Below, one piece after another: positions 32,446 through 44,063 of a DNA stretch of 64,000 nt. Position 1 is the stretch's first letter. Each line of letters begins with the position of its first letter. The notes under the pieces were generated by a model, which had not been told where the DNA came from, searched no databases, and saw only the letters and a list, made by a program, of their open reading frames with translations. Source of the stretch: Uranotaenia lowii (taxonomy: Eukaryota; Arthropoda; Insecta; Diptera; Culicidae); NCBI RefSeq assembly GCF_029784155.1, contig NC_073691.1, positions 25,061,011 to 25,125,010 of the forward strand, given 5' to 3'. The position numbers were made by a program, and so were the translations under genes.

Positions 32446-32912
32446 TAAGGTTGCCAGATTGCCCGGTTTTATCCGGGTTTGCCCGGATATTTAACACAAA
32501 ATTTGACAAAAGTCCGGCCCGGCCCGGTTGCCCGGATTTCAGTTAAAATGCCCGGATTTTGCCTTGATTTATTCACTTTTTTTGCCAAAACAAATATTTA
32601 AAAAAACAACTTTTTTTTATTTATGCGCCTTAAACGAATTTTTTTGAACAAGTTAAATAAATTTAACCAAGATAAGTTTTTTTTTGAAAGCGTAAAATAC
32701 GATTTAAAAACTGCTGATGAATAATTTTTTTCATGTTTTTTTCCCTGGTTTGTGTTGAGTAATTCCTGGATTTGGACCAAATTTGCCAGGATATTGCCCG
32801 GATTTTTGGTCGACATTTTGGAATCCAATGCCCGGATTTTTCCAGGTTTTTAGATGAAAATAGCCCGGATTGTCCGGCCAGGATACGTGCTGGAAAAATT
32901 CTGGCAACCTTA
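32446..32912 (+). mobile_element. MITE family G, complete copy with 8-bp target duplication
   Basis: The element is 467 bases long, bounded by TAAGGTTGCCAGA and its complement TCTGGCAACCTTA. The exact 8-bp duplication ATTTAAAC flanks it at 32438-32445 and 32913-32920. Subterminal sequence is dense in GCCCGGAT. No reading frame is present. An 8-bp duplication fits the hAT superfamily, although the TAAGG start is not the usual CAGGG. It must have been moved by a transposase encoded elsewhere. Confidence 0.88.
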
Positions 32913-32920
32913 ATTTAAAC

Positions 32921-35216
32921 CCATTTTTAACTTCAAAAAAACTTGGGATGATATCTTTTCAATTATTCTTCAATTATTCTTCGATTAAAAGAAGAAAAAA
33001 CAAATTCAGAATCAGTTATTGTTTTTTAAGTAGGGTTTTCGGTTTCATCAGTTATCGATGGTTGATTTCACTCAAACTTGATTCATTTTTAAACTTATGG
33101 ACGCTAAATCAACAAAACTAGAAGTGATAGACAAAAGATTTGAATTTAGGATGCCTAATTCATCAAAATCAGTCATTGAAAATATAGGCACCAAAAATGC
33201 TATATAAACAAAATTTTATAATTGAATTTAAAAAAAAAACAGTTTCTTTTTTTATACTCAAATGTTAAAAAAACTCATCGTTTTTTATTTTATTACTTTG
33301 TATTCATGTTTGAAAAAAAATCACCAAGTTTTGAAGTCCTTGTCTTTGATTTTTTTTTTTTTTTATAAGTTTGTCCTGATTCTTTATTTTTAATTTTTTT
33401 TTTCAAAAACAAAATGTTCTTCTTAATTTTTTCTAAAAATATTGATGTATCTTGTATCCTTTCCAGGACCCCATTTTTCGATTGACGGCAAAAAATATTC
33501 AGAACTTAAAATTTTAAAAGTGTAAAATTTGCGATTGAAAATTTATAAACGTTTCTCTTATTTTTATCATTTTAAATCTTCTTTTTTCAATCGTTCATGA
33601 TTTCATCAATAAGTTCGTAGAATGAATCAAAGTAGCAACATCATGGTTAAATTCTAATGCGCAATTTTAACTAAATAAGTATTTGCTTTGAACTTTCAGT
33701 GTGTACAAAAACTAGAAATTTTTAATTTTTATCTTTTCAGTTTTTTTGTTTTTTGGTGATTTATCAATGTAAGCCTTTAATGGTGAATTGAACATGTTGT
33801 ATTATTGTGAATTGTGAACATAAAAAATGATCGTTGTTTGCCTTGCATTTTGATAACTAGAAGAGAACGTATTTAATAAAATATATTTCTGACTTAGATC
33901 ACTTGAATTAAAATATTAATCAATTGTGTTTCGAATAAATTCTTTGGAGTTAAAAATGTATTTTTATTATTTTCCTAATCGAGAATTCACATTTCAAATC
34001 GTGAATAAACGTTTTTTTCAATTCAATTTATGACCGCGGAATTTTTGAATAAAATCTTCCATTGAAAATGATGAAAAGATATGTTCATCAAGACGATTAA
34101 AAAAAGAATTGTGATAGAAAATTTAACTGGAAATACGTTTTTAGGGGAGTTATTCCGCATCAGTAAAACACGAATTAACTTCAATTATTCGGAAAACAGA
34201 TCAGAAAACACAGCTATACACGACCAGCCAAGTCGACCCTAATAAGAAAAAGTAAATTTGGTTGGTAAAAATAAACATCACAATATATGTGAACCAACTA
34301 AATAAACATTTTTTTCAGATAAATTCTTCAGTCCCTGAAGAAGATCTAATAAGAATTGAAATGTTGGAAGAGTAAATAAATACGTCGTTTTTTTTCTTAA
34401 AACAAGATTGCAAGCCGAAAAATACCTACAAAAAAAGATGATTACCTTATTCTTTTGTCCAAAGCTTAAAATTCTGGACACCTGTTTTTTCTATAGTTAA
34501 AGTTAAGTTTTTTGAAAAAAAAATCAAAAACTCAGTTTGAATTATCGTTAGAAAGTGTACATTCCAACAGATGAATAAGAATTCAGAGCTTCAAGTTTTT
34601 TTTTGTTAAATAGATTTTTTAAAAATTTTCACCAGTTTGATTGTGACCTTGAGTGCAAGTTTTGACAAAATTTACTTGAGTTTTCCATGTTTCTCAAAGC
34701 GTATATAGATTATAGGCCAGTGCCTTTCAATATGTCGCAAGTTGATACATTTTAGGGAATTTCGGTATTCCCCGATACAATTTGGTTCAATCGATAAGCT
34801 GCATAAGTAGTAAAGTCGGGCAAATGCAATAAGAGATGCTCAGTAAACAAAAATGAACAAGAAAAAAAAATACAAAAACATTTTTTACAATATTTCTTTA
34901 AAAGGCATATTGTTTTTGCCATTCTTACAGAAAGGTATAGGCATCGATCGACAAATAGTCTAATGTTGTCTGTGGATTTGTGGAATTTTGTACCCTTTGT
35001 TCTCGGCGTTTTTGGCGAAACTGGGCTGCACAATCAAAATAATTTTCATCTTTAAAAAATGGATTTTTTTCTTTAATCTATAAAAGAAAGAAAAAAAAAC
35101 AAAATAGTTTGAAATTTTTTTTATACACAGTAAATATCATAAAATGGTCACTCCGAAAAACGTGTCCATTTGGCTTGCTAACAACATCCAGCAATCACTA
35201 ATCAAGATGATCGGAA
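32921..35216. other. AT-rich intergenic sequence, no gene seen
   Basis: About 2.3 kb with poly-A and poly-T runs and only short open frames. The sole notable item is the hairpin motif at 34331-34370, listed separately. Confidence 0.45.
34331..34370 (+). other. Hammerhead-like hairpin motif, copy 3
   Basis: Reads GTCCCTGAAGAAGATCT, AATAAGAATT, GAAATGTTGG. It aligns base for base with copy 1 at 22943-22981, including CCTGA, GATC, ATAAG and GAAATRTTGG. The core CTGANGA is complete here, but the middle stem is weakened. The upstream bases (TTCTTCAG/CTGAAGAA) form a small perfect hairpin over the core. Confidence 0.4.
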
Positions 35217-35219
35217 ATA

Positions 35220-35244
35220 TGACGTCATATTTTTTATGACGTCA
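35220..35244. promoter_or_regulatory. Paired CRE palindromes (TGACGTCA x2)
   Basis: TGACGTCA occurs at 35220-35227 and again at 35237-35244, each within ATGACGTCATA. TGACGTCA is the full binding site of CREB/ATF bZIP proteins. Two perfect copies 17 bases apart are unlikely by chance in AT-rich DNA, but no promoter or gene is visible beside them. Confidence 0.4.
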
Positions 35245-35624
35245 TAGACACAATAAGCGATGGGCGCGCTCGCATTAGCCTCGACAAAATAAAAAAAAAA
35301 GAATGAATAACATGACAATAAGTACAAGAATTACAAAATTGTCAAACTTTCAATTTTGACAAATTTCATCATGACATTGTTTTTTATACTAGTTCATATT
35401 TCGGCCGAACGAGTATCAAAAATTGGAGCTGAAGCCCATTTTCACAAAATTCATCAGGTGGGCTACGACTCCGAAACTCCAAAGTTAATTTAGTCAATCG
35501 TAGAAACTTAATTCTTACATCGTATGCTAGGATAGCGATTGTAGGATCAATACTTTGCCGAACGCTACACACGCAAGCAAAAATTCCTCTGATAGGGGAA
35601 AACGATATAAGGAACGTGTACGAT

Positions 35625-35857
35625 CAGAGATGCCAATGTGCCTGACTTTTTGAAACTCAGTCTGACAACCTTTGAATTCCCCTGATTTTTTAAAATAAGC
35701 CTGCTTTTTGCGCGAAATGTGATGAAAAATGGGTGGTGAGGAACTGCATTAGATGCCATTACTAAAGTGAAAATCACTTTGAGCGAAATTTCCGTTACTT
35801 TGACATATTTTTATTTCACCAGTCCCTGATTTTAGAAAAAAAGATTTGGCAACCCTG
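35625..35857 (+). mobile_element. hAT-like MITE family H, copy 1
   Basis: The element is 233 bases long, beginning CAGAGATGCCAATGTG and ending TTTGGCAACCCTG, with a near-perfect 8-bp target duplication (TGTACGAT at 35617-35624, CGTACGAT at 35858-35865). CAGRG ends and 8-bp duplications are typical of hAT transposons. The interior repeats CCTGAT/CCTGACTTTTT and is non-coding. It has three relatives at 44476-45341. Confidence 0.85.
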
Positions 35858-35865
35858 CGTACGAT

Positions 35866-36300
35866 GTACACCATCTCAACTTCTCTCACGCCGCGTTCGT
35901 GCTGAGAAAGAACGGCACGAGAGATGTTGAAATGGTGTGGGTGTGCATCGTCCGAATATATGTTCGAAGAAACGAAAACCAGACAAATGCTAGTCAATCG
36001 TCTCGAGTTTTAAGCTCTCAGGCTCGTTTTTTCGTTCCTTTTTCTCTACTCCTCTACATCCCTTAAATTGCGAGGCTTTCGTCCGAATCGCAAAACCTGT
36101 GCCTTACGATTATTTGGTTGTTGTTGTTTTTCTTACAGTCTGGCAAAGACGATGACTGGACCGAAGCCAATCCAACCTGTCATTTTCTACACGCTAATTT
36201 TTTCATAACTATTTTTGAGTTTTTTTTTCAACCGTTTTCAGAAATGATGGGAGATAACATACAGCCGGTGTGTCGGCAGATTTTTGTTGAATTGAAAAGA
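35866..36300. other. Imperfect palindrome and unique sequence
   Basis: 35864-35955 folds back on itself imperfectly: CGATGTACACC against GGTGTGGGTGTGCATCG, with CATCTCAA/TTGAAATG and CTCTCAC/GCACGAGAG. A pyrimidine-rich acceptor-like TTGTTTTTCTTACAG ends near 36138, but the frame after it shows nothing I recognise. No gene is called. Confidence 0.35.
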
Positions 36301-37115
36301 TGTAAAAATTGTCAAATTGACAAAGTTTGAAAACTAGATAGAAACGACAAAATTTAAAAAAAATTAGACTAAATCAACATCATTGACAAAACTGAAAATT
36401 TAGGCAATATTGACAAAATTGACAAAAATAGCAAAAAAAAAAACGAAAACAGCCACAATATTAATATGACAAAAGTGATAAAAATGAAAAACATTGACCA
36501 AAAACAAAAAATTTTGCAAAGTTTGCATAATTGACAAGTTTGATGTATTTTGATAAAATTGACTAAATTATAATAAAATTTTACAAGATTGATAAAGTTG
36601 ACAAAGTAGATAAAACAGACAAATTAAAAAAAAAAATGACAAATTTGACAATTGGCATAAATGACTTATTCACAAAATTGACAGAAGTGGCATAAATCAT
36701 TGACAAAATTGTCAAAAATTACAATATTGAAAAAAATTACAAATTTGACAAAATTAACATTTTGACTCAAAAGAAAATATTGGCAAAATTGACAAAATTG
36801 GCAAAATGGACAAGTTTTACAAAATTTACACAATAGATCAAATTGACAAAATTTAGAAAAATGACAAAACTCACAAAATTGAAACGATGTATAAAATTGA
36901 CTAACTTTAGAATGACAAAATTTACACAAATGACAAAATTGGCCTAATTGACAACAGCGACAAAATTGACATAAATGACAAAGCAGACAAAATTGATTTT
37001 TTTTTTTTGCTAAATTGACAATTACTCAAACTAACACAAAATTTAGAAAATGAAAGCGATGGACAAAATGATGATGATGATGAAAAAATTTTACAAGATT
37101 GACAAAATTTTAAAT
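36301..37115 (+). repeat. TTGACAAAA array (first half of strand-switching block)
   Basis: Roughly 800 bases of loosely repeated ATTGACAAAATTGACAAA units, all in this orientation, ending near 37110. The orientation then flips. Frames inside are artefacts of composition. Confidence 0.8.
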
Positions 37116-37850
37116 ATCATATTTTTCAGTTTTATGAATTTTATCAATTTTGTTGAATTTGTTAATTTTGTGAATTAATTCAATGTAAGTGTTGTCCATA
37201 TTGTCGATTTTGTAAATCTTTTGAATGATTAAATACAATTTGGTCAATTTTATCGTTTTTTTTTCAATTCTGTCAATTTGGTCAATTATGTTAGTTTTGT
37301 CGATTTGGTCAATTTGACCAATTTTATCGTTTTTTTCGATTCTGTCAATTTGGTCAATTATGTTAGTTTTGAAGATTTGGTCAATTCAGCCAATTTGACC
37401 AATTTTGTAAATTTTTTACCAATTTGTATATTTTTAAATTTTGGCAATTTTTCATTTTTTTCTATTTATCCATTTTGCCAATATTTCATATTTTCATAAT
37501 TTATTGATAATTTGGATATTTATGTCGATTTGGTCAACTTTGTCATTAATGGAAATTTGGTAAATTTTATTATTTTTGTCCATTTTCTCAAATTTCGGCG
37601 TTCATGACAATTACAAATTTGACCAATTTTGTTAGTTTGGAACATTTTTCTCAATGATGCACGTTTTGTCATTTTTGTTCATTTTGGCAATAAGGTTAAT
37701 TTTGCAGCAATTTTATCAAGTCTGTCAATTTTGTCAATTTAGAAATTTGGCCGTCTTAACAATATTATAGAATTTGTCATTTTTGCCAATTTTGTTATTT
37801 TTATCAAATTTGTCAATTTGCCAATTTTAGTAACCTGACATAATTGATGA
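37116..37850 (-). repeat. TTTTGTCAA array (second half, inverted)
   Basis: This is the same unit as the preceding block but reverse-complemented on the plus strand (TCAATTTTGTCAATTTGGTC). A roughly 72-bp subunit is tandemly duplicated at 37260-37331 and 37332-37403, each containing TCTGTCAATTTGGTCAATTA. The pair with 36301-37115 forms a large imperfect palindrome centred near 37115. Confidence 0.8.
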
Positions 37851-39629
37851 AATTGGTTAAATTTATAAAAAATGCCCAGACCCTGAAAAAATGAAAAAAA
37901 AAACAAAAACAATGCCCAAATTTGCATAGTTTTTGGAGGTTCTCAGAGCAAACGTTTTAATTGTTTGAAGGCTATCCTCAAAAATTTACTTACAAAACTA
38001 TCGCTGCAAAATTTTTTTTTTTTATTTGTATCCAAACAGCTTATGCTATTTGGCATAAAATGTTGATACTAACGCTCAATATTGTGTTTGTCACTTGAAA
38101 TAGGGAATTATTCAATCATTGTTTTAGTTATTTCAAATTTGGTTATTTGTTTAAGTTATTTTAGTAATTTTCAGTTATTTTTAGGTATTTATAAATTTTA
38201 AATAAAAACATAAAAAATTGATACTTAACATTCGAAGCCTTTAATTTGTCATAGAGTTGTTGCTCTGCTGCTCTGTAAAACCCGGGATTTGTCTAAAACA
38301 TTGTAGGTATATTGAGTTAAATTATATTTTTGGATTAAGAAAATTCGAATTTAATTTGAACAATAATAAAAAAAAAATCAATTTAAATTTGTTGTTATTT
38401 TGGATATGTCTCGAACTTAGAAATGTTTGTCAATAATTTATTATAATTGTTGAAACTTATAGCAATGTTTGCAATTACAACTTTACGATATTGCTTTTAT
38501 CAAAGTAAAAATTCTACATTCTTTATTCCCTTATTATGGTTCATGTTATCTTGCTAGATATTTTTTTGGAAGATTACAGATACCGAAAATCTACCCAGAC
38601 AGACAAACTATTCATAAAGTTGTCGCCATCGTCTCAATCTGTAATCACGAAGAACAAGTTTGCACAACGGGGTAGATTTCTTCCAGCCGTCAAGATTTGA
38701 AAACGACGCAATTGAGCTTGATTACCCTCTAGACTCGGAGGGGACTCTTAAAACGACATAAAGTAGCTAATATCGCGACTACTGACCGCCAGTAACATAT
38801 CTTCTTAGGAAAAAAAAACCCACAAAAATAATAAAACTTCCCCGCAACAATGCCAACATTTGTCTGTTCGCCGTTTTGGGGCCGAAAACAATTTTACGGC
38901 TTCCGAAACTTGGCCCGTGTGTTGTTTGTTGGTCAGAAACGGTAGTAATCTTCCATTGAAATGAATGGCGGCGATTTTCCTGCCCCTTTTCTAGGCCCCA
39001 AAATCAACAGGTGGATTCGGTTACCTCTTACACACGCAATTTTGATTCATCTGCGAACAAACGAACAGCAGCAAAAGGTATAATTTGGCAGCTTGGTGGA
39101 TTGAAACAAACGATCGGGGAAGGTAGCTGGTAGCAAAAATAATAATAAAAAAATAGCCATAATAAAAACAAACATCTACCGTGCGTCTCCATTTCCGGTT
39201 CGTGGTCGAAGTCACGTCAAGTTAATTTTTTTTTTTGCGAGACGGTCACCTTCAAAACAATCCATCTTCCATGGGAAACTCTGTTAAGTTTGATTATAAT
39301 TTTGAACTCTTGAGTCGTTTTTATTTTTTTTTATTCGTAATCTCTAATTGAAGTAAAGGTTAGTTTTAACATTTAAAAAAAAAACCTAATCAAGAACCAG
39401 ATTCTGAAATTTAAATATGAAATCTGAAATATGAACCTGCATCTGAAATTCGAATACTTGATCCCAATTCACAGAATGTACCTTTATAAACATGTTGAAC
39501 GACAGTTAGCACAAGTGACTGCCTTAGGGCACACACTTGTTTTTGAGGGTTTCACAATTGCGAAAACTCGCTTGGACTACTTCAACTACAACAAAAATTG
39601 AGTTACTGTCGAGAAAAATTCATGATTTA
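37851..39629. other. Intergenic sequence, no gene seen
   Basis: AT-rich to 38650, then a more complex stretch at 38650-39250 with no frame above about 70 codons. A few diverged CTGAAATCTGAA words occur near 39400-39445. No element ends were recognised. Confidence 0.45.
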
Positions 39630-39690
39630 CATATTGAATAATTTTGGACTAAAATTACCACCTTGGGGAACTCCGAAGGAACTTTTTTTT
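39630..39690 (-). pseudogene. Reverse-transcriptase motif relic (FGVPQGGNFSPKLFNM)
   Basis: On the minus strand the frame reads SSFGVPQGGNFSPKLFNM before a stop. Non-LTR reverse transcriptases have GVPQGS.LGPLLFN at this point, so both the motif and the nine residues after it agree. Stops follow within a few codons and no other RT domain is found within 200 bases, so this is a short remnant of an inserted element. Confidence 0.55.
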
Positions 39691-40970
39691 AAATTACTTG
39701 GACTTTGCACAAATTGAAATAGTTTCATAGAAATTATTCCAAATCCCCATCGAAGGGAACAAGATATCGTTAATCAAATGACACTACCATTCCTTTTTCT
39801 ATAAAATTGAATAAGTAATGTTGCTTTGCGCATCATTGACTGTTTGCTCTGGATTTTGCGAGCGCGAAATCCCTCGCTTCTGAATGGATTCCTAACAAGC
39901 TTCACTTCTTCTTCAATCCCTCCTCTTCCTCGCCCTTTTTCGAATGTGACATCTCATTAATTTGGCAGATTCATTTCGCAGCTCGCTCTTTATTCGCACA
40001 TTTTGTTGCATCACTAGCCGGGGGACAGCTGGAAGAAACATTTCGGCGTAGGAGTGTTGTGTTGTGCATTTTATTCACAGACCCATCTCCGAACCCAGCT
40101 CAAAGGTCTTCCGAGTAAATCGTCGTTCGGGAACCCGCGGATTAGCTTTCTTGTGAACCCAAGACGACGGCGAATCTGGGTTTCATTAGCATTGGATGTG
40201 AGAGCAGTCAGCCACCCATGAGGGTGTGTGATTCGAATGGCTATCTTATGCCTTTCCATACTTTTTCAATGGAAATGCACAGTTTCCATCGGAAAAGATT
40301 AAGTGATTAATTTCTTCTGCACCCTCCTGACTTCAGTCCTCGGACTTCCCTTCTAAGAAAAAAGTGGAGGTTTCCCACCTTCCCAGATCTTATCCAGAGG
40401 CACACTTATCGAGTGTTTGGGAAATATTGAGCAAGTAGGGAAACGACGGACGCGATGCTTCTGGATCTTTTAACAGCTCAGCGACCACGATTTTATGGTT
40501 TTTAGATTAGCCGGAATGGGTGCGCGTTGAATGGTTTAATTCTATCGCGGCCCAATTTTCGACACTGGGACGGGATCTGATGGGGCAGTGAAATTCGGAA
40601 AGCTCACTTCCATATCATCTCATTCGAAAAAGAGAACGAAAAAAAAACAACATTAAAAGGGTCAGCTACTGGCCCAGGTTTAGGACTTAGGAGGAAAAAA
40701 TCCAATAATCTGTTGGCCCTGCATGAAAGTTGAGAAAAAAATGGTTTTTATCTAAATGAAAATGAGCTGTTTTACGGTTGGATTTGATCCCCCCCTTGGA
40801 AAGTGGCGCATCAGCAGAAGTTCGACAGCACTTTGTCGGTGTTCAAAATTGAGCGATTTTGGCGGCACTCAAATGGGATGTTGGAATTTAGGGGGTATCG
40901 GAAATGTTGTTGAAATGTGTTAAGCTTAATGAGGGTGATCCGAGAGAAAATTTCAACATCAAATGATTGT
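39691..40970. other. Complex intergenic sequence, no gene seen
   Basis: 39840-40900 is among the less AT-rich parts of the window and is not repetitive. A 62-codon minus-strand frame (40071-40259) has no recognised domain. It may hold regulatory sequence, but nothing specific can be named. Confidence 0.4.
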
Positions 40971-41800
40971 TACTGTTAAAAAATAGAAAATCAGTAGTAC
41001 AATATGAAACTACCAAAACAATAATAAAATTTTTACACAAGCGACTAAAATAAAAAAAAAAATGACAAAAATCACAAATTCTTAAAATAAAAACAAAGTA
41101 TCCCTCAATTCATAAAACATGAAAGTTGATATTCCATAACTTTAACATAAAATTAAATTAAAGGGAAATATAGACGAACGTAACGGAAAAAAATGACAAA
41201 AAAGGAAAACTACAAAATAAGAAAAAAATGACAGTTGTGACTTACTCCAAATTTTAAAAGACATAAAAAACAAAACTTTTAAACATAAAAAACTCAAAAC
41301 TTACACAGTTAAAAAACCCGCAAAGGTGTAAAAAATGACTCATATGACAAAAATGACAAAACAAATGTAAATATACACAATGCAAAAATGACAACAGCTA
41401 AGAACGACAAAACAACCAAAAAATTTTGCAAATAAAACATGAAAAGCGATTAAAGGCAAAAACATGAATCGACAAATTTACTTAAAATGAATTTATCAGT
41501 TAGTCAAAAAAAAAAAACTAAAATGTTTGAATTAAATTAATTGAAAAAGGGAAATCGACAGGGAAAATTTAAAAAAAACGAAAACAAAGATGGAAATGAC
41601 AAAGAATGGAAAAATGATAAAAAATGACAAGAGCGACAAAAAAACTTACGTGAACGATAACGATCACAAAAGAAAAACAAAAGTTAAAAAAAATTAAATG
41701 AAATGAAATTAAAACGAACAGAATAACGTTAGTGAAAAACCGATGAAATTTAAAAAAAAAATCCAGAAATATTTGGAACATTTTTATTATGATGTTTATA
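40971..41800 (+). repeat. Degenerate AAAAATGACAAAA array
   Basis: Loosely repeated A-rich phrases built on ATGACAAAA, such as AAAAATGACAAAAA and CGACAAAACAACCAAAAAA. It is more degraded than array B but on the opposite strand orientation. It leads directly into a T-rich tract. Confidence 0.6.
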
Positions 41801-41811
41801 TTTTTTTTTAG

Positions 41812-42056
41812 AATTGACTTTTCTGTCGTTTGTTTTATTTTTTGATTTTTATTTTTTTTTTTTATTTTTTTTTATTTTTTTTAATTTTTAATTTTTTTTA
41901 AATATTTTTTTATTTTTTTTTTAATTTTTTTTTAAATTTTTATTTTATTTTTTTTTTAAATTTTTTTTTTATTTTTTTTATTTTTTTTTATTTTTTTTAT
42001 TTTTTTTGAATTTTTTTTTTATTTTATTTTTTTTATTTTTTTTTTATTTTTTTTTA
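41812..42056 (-). repeat. Near-pure T/A homopolymer tract
   Basis: About 240 bases are almost entirely T runs broken by single A or TA (TTTTTATTTTTTTT). It directly follows the A-rich array, so the strand composition switches sharply at about 41800. Confidence 0.9.
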
Positions 42057-42157
42057 TGGAATTCAAAATGGAACAGGAAAAAACCAGGATAAACCTGGAA
42101 TTTCGAATCAAAACCGGGAAAATTATTTATGAATAGTTTTTCTCGTGTATTATATAC

Positions 42158-42542
42158 TAAGGTTGCCAGATTGCCGGTTTTATCCAAGTTGCCCGGATTA
42201 TATTGAAAAAAATACCCGGATTTTGACCGGATGTAGACCACTTGATTTGGCAAATCAAACTAAAAGGAACAAATTGAGTTGTTCATGAAAGGTTTTTTGG
42301 AAGCCTAAAATAGGATTTACAATTTTTTGATGAGTTGTTATTTAAAAAAAATCTTTTTAATTTTTATTCACTTGATTTATGTTGAGTGATTCCTGGTGGG
42401 TTTTGACCAGATTTGCCCGGTTATCGGTCAGATTTTTGGTCGTCAATTTCGAAATCAAAGCTCGGATTTTGCCAGATTTTCATATAAAATTGCCCAGATT
42501 TGTCCCACCCGGATGCGTATTGAAAAAAATCTGGCAACCTTA
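42158..42542 (+). mobile_element. MITE family G, third copy
   Basis: 385 bases from TAAGGTTGCCAGATTGCCGG to ATCTGGCAACCTTA, collinear with the copy at 32446-32912. The 8-bp flanks TTATATAC and TCATAACC agree at five of eight positions, a decayed target duplication. Internal GCCCGGATTT phrases are conserved. Non-coding. Confidence 0.82.
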
Positions 42543-42791
42543 TCATAACCTATGAAATCTTACAGTTCATACATTTCATCATGGCGGAACAGATCAAGGA
42601 TCTGCAGAAATAATAATTGTATTCGGCAACACTAAAGATAAATAATTTCTATTAAATGATAAATTTCTATGGCAACATTTGTTATTTTATATATAGGCAA
42701 AATAAACAAAATAAAGTCAGTCATTGATTCTTGTGAGTGACATACGTGTATGAGTGAATTTTGAAATTGAAATCCATAAGAATCGTTGGTA
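42543..42791. other. Spacer, nothing seen
   Basis: AT-rich unique sequence between the MITE and the minisatellite. Confidence 0.5.
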
Positions 42792-43530
42792 GAAAAAGGA
42801 CAGAGAGCGCAGATTCTCGAGGCTGCTGCTACGAAAAAACTGTATTTGATGCGGCCTCCGGTAGAAAGACGGATTGGCACGGGGAGCGCAGATTTTTAAG
42901 GCTGCTGCTTTGAACAAAACAAATATTTGATTTGTCCTCCGGTTGAAAGACGGATGGCCACAGGAGGCACAGATTTTCAATTTAAAGAGCAAAAAATTGT
43001 TGTCTACTGCTGATTGTTTGTTTTGATTTAATCATCCAAGGGATAAAAACGGAATTGGCTTAGGAAGCGCAGATTTTTAAGGCAGTGCAGAATCTTAAGG
43101 CTTCTGCTGCTGATTGTGTGTGTTGATTTGACCTTCCTGTGGAAAAAGACGGAATGGCTTTGGAAGCGCAGATTTTTAAGGCTGCTATTGCTGCTGAATG
43201 TTTGTTTTAGTTTGGCTTTCCCGTGAATTAAAAAACAGAAATCTTAAGTAGCGCAGATTTTTAAAGCTGATGCTGCTGATTTTTTGTTATGATTTGGCCT
43301 TCCGGTGGATAAAGACGGAATGACTTTAGAAGTACAGATTTTAAGGACTGTTGCGGCTGATTTCTAGCTTTGATTTGGTCATCCGGGGGATAAAGACAGA
43401 ATTGGCTTTGGAAGCGCAGATTATTAAGGCAGCTTCTGCTGATTGTTTGCTTTGATTTGGCCTCCCGCTGAAAAATTTGATTTGGCCTTCCTGTGGATAA
43501 AGACGGAATTGGCTTAGAAAGCGAAATCTT
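42792..43530 (+). repeat. 80-105 bp minisatellite (GGAAGCGCAGATTTTTAAGG)
   Basis: About eight diverged tandem copies start near 42805, 42881, 42965, 43059, 43160, 43244, 43327 and 43408. Each contains AGCGCAGATTTTTAAGGC, GCTGCTGCTGATT, TTGTTTTGATTTGGCC, TTCCGGTGGATAAAGACGGA and ATTGGCTT in that order. One monomer (43059) has an internal duplication of the AGATTTTTAAGGC piece. No coding frame persists through the monomers. Confidence 0.9.
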
Positions 43531-43989
43531 CCATTATTAGACCACATAGAATAGAACGTAACTTGGCTGATTTGTAGTTGCATAATAAACCACTTCAAAC
43601 TTATGGTCAGATTTTGGTTCAGCCTGGTTCAACCTTAATAACAAGGCCAAATCAACGTTGCACCGGTTTATTCTACCTTCGGAAAATGAGCAATCGTGAA
43701 ACTTCACATGATGAATTAATCACCTTAAATTTATTGATGCACGTACATAAGTGTACATAAAAATCTACCCGTTTTGTGAGTTTTATTGGGATTTATTGGG
43801 ATTCAGTAATTTCAATTATACCTCCTAGTATTTAGATTTTTCAAATTTTTTCAGAAGCTTCTAGGTCTATATTAGGTTATCTAGGTCCACTTTTTATTAA
43901 ATTTTTCTGTTTATTCTGAAGTCTGTATTAAATTACGTTTTTTTTAAACATTTTCAATAGCGATGAAATCTATTAATACATGAGATACC
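43531..43989. other. Spacer, nothing seen
   Basis: AT-rich sequence. A 60-codon frame at 43578-43760 has no support. Confidence 0.5.
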
Positions 43990-44063
43990 AAAGAAAGAAA
44001 GAACGTGAGCCGTAAATATCATAAATTTTTCGAAAAAGATACAACGGCTCATTGTCGGGACTT
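43990..44063 (-). repeat. SINE-like element, 3' fragment
   Basis: On the minus strand it reads AAGTCCCGACAATGAGCCGT, TGTATCTTTTTCGAAAAATT, then TACGGCTCACGTTCTTTCTT. It is collinear with 45483-45556. The tRNA-like head present in the other copy is missing, so it is 5' truncated. Confidence 0.7.
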
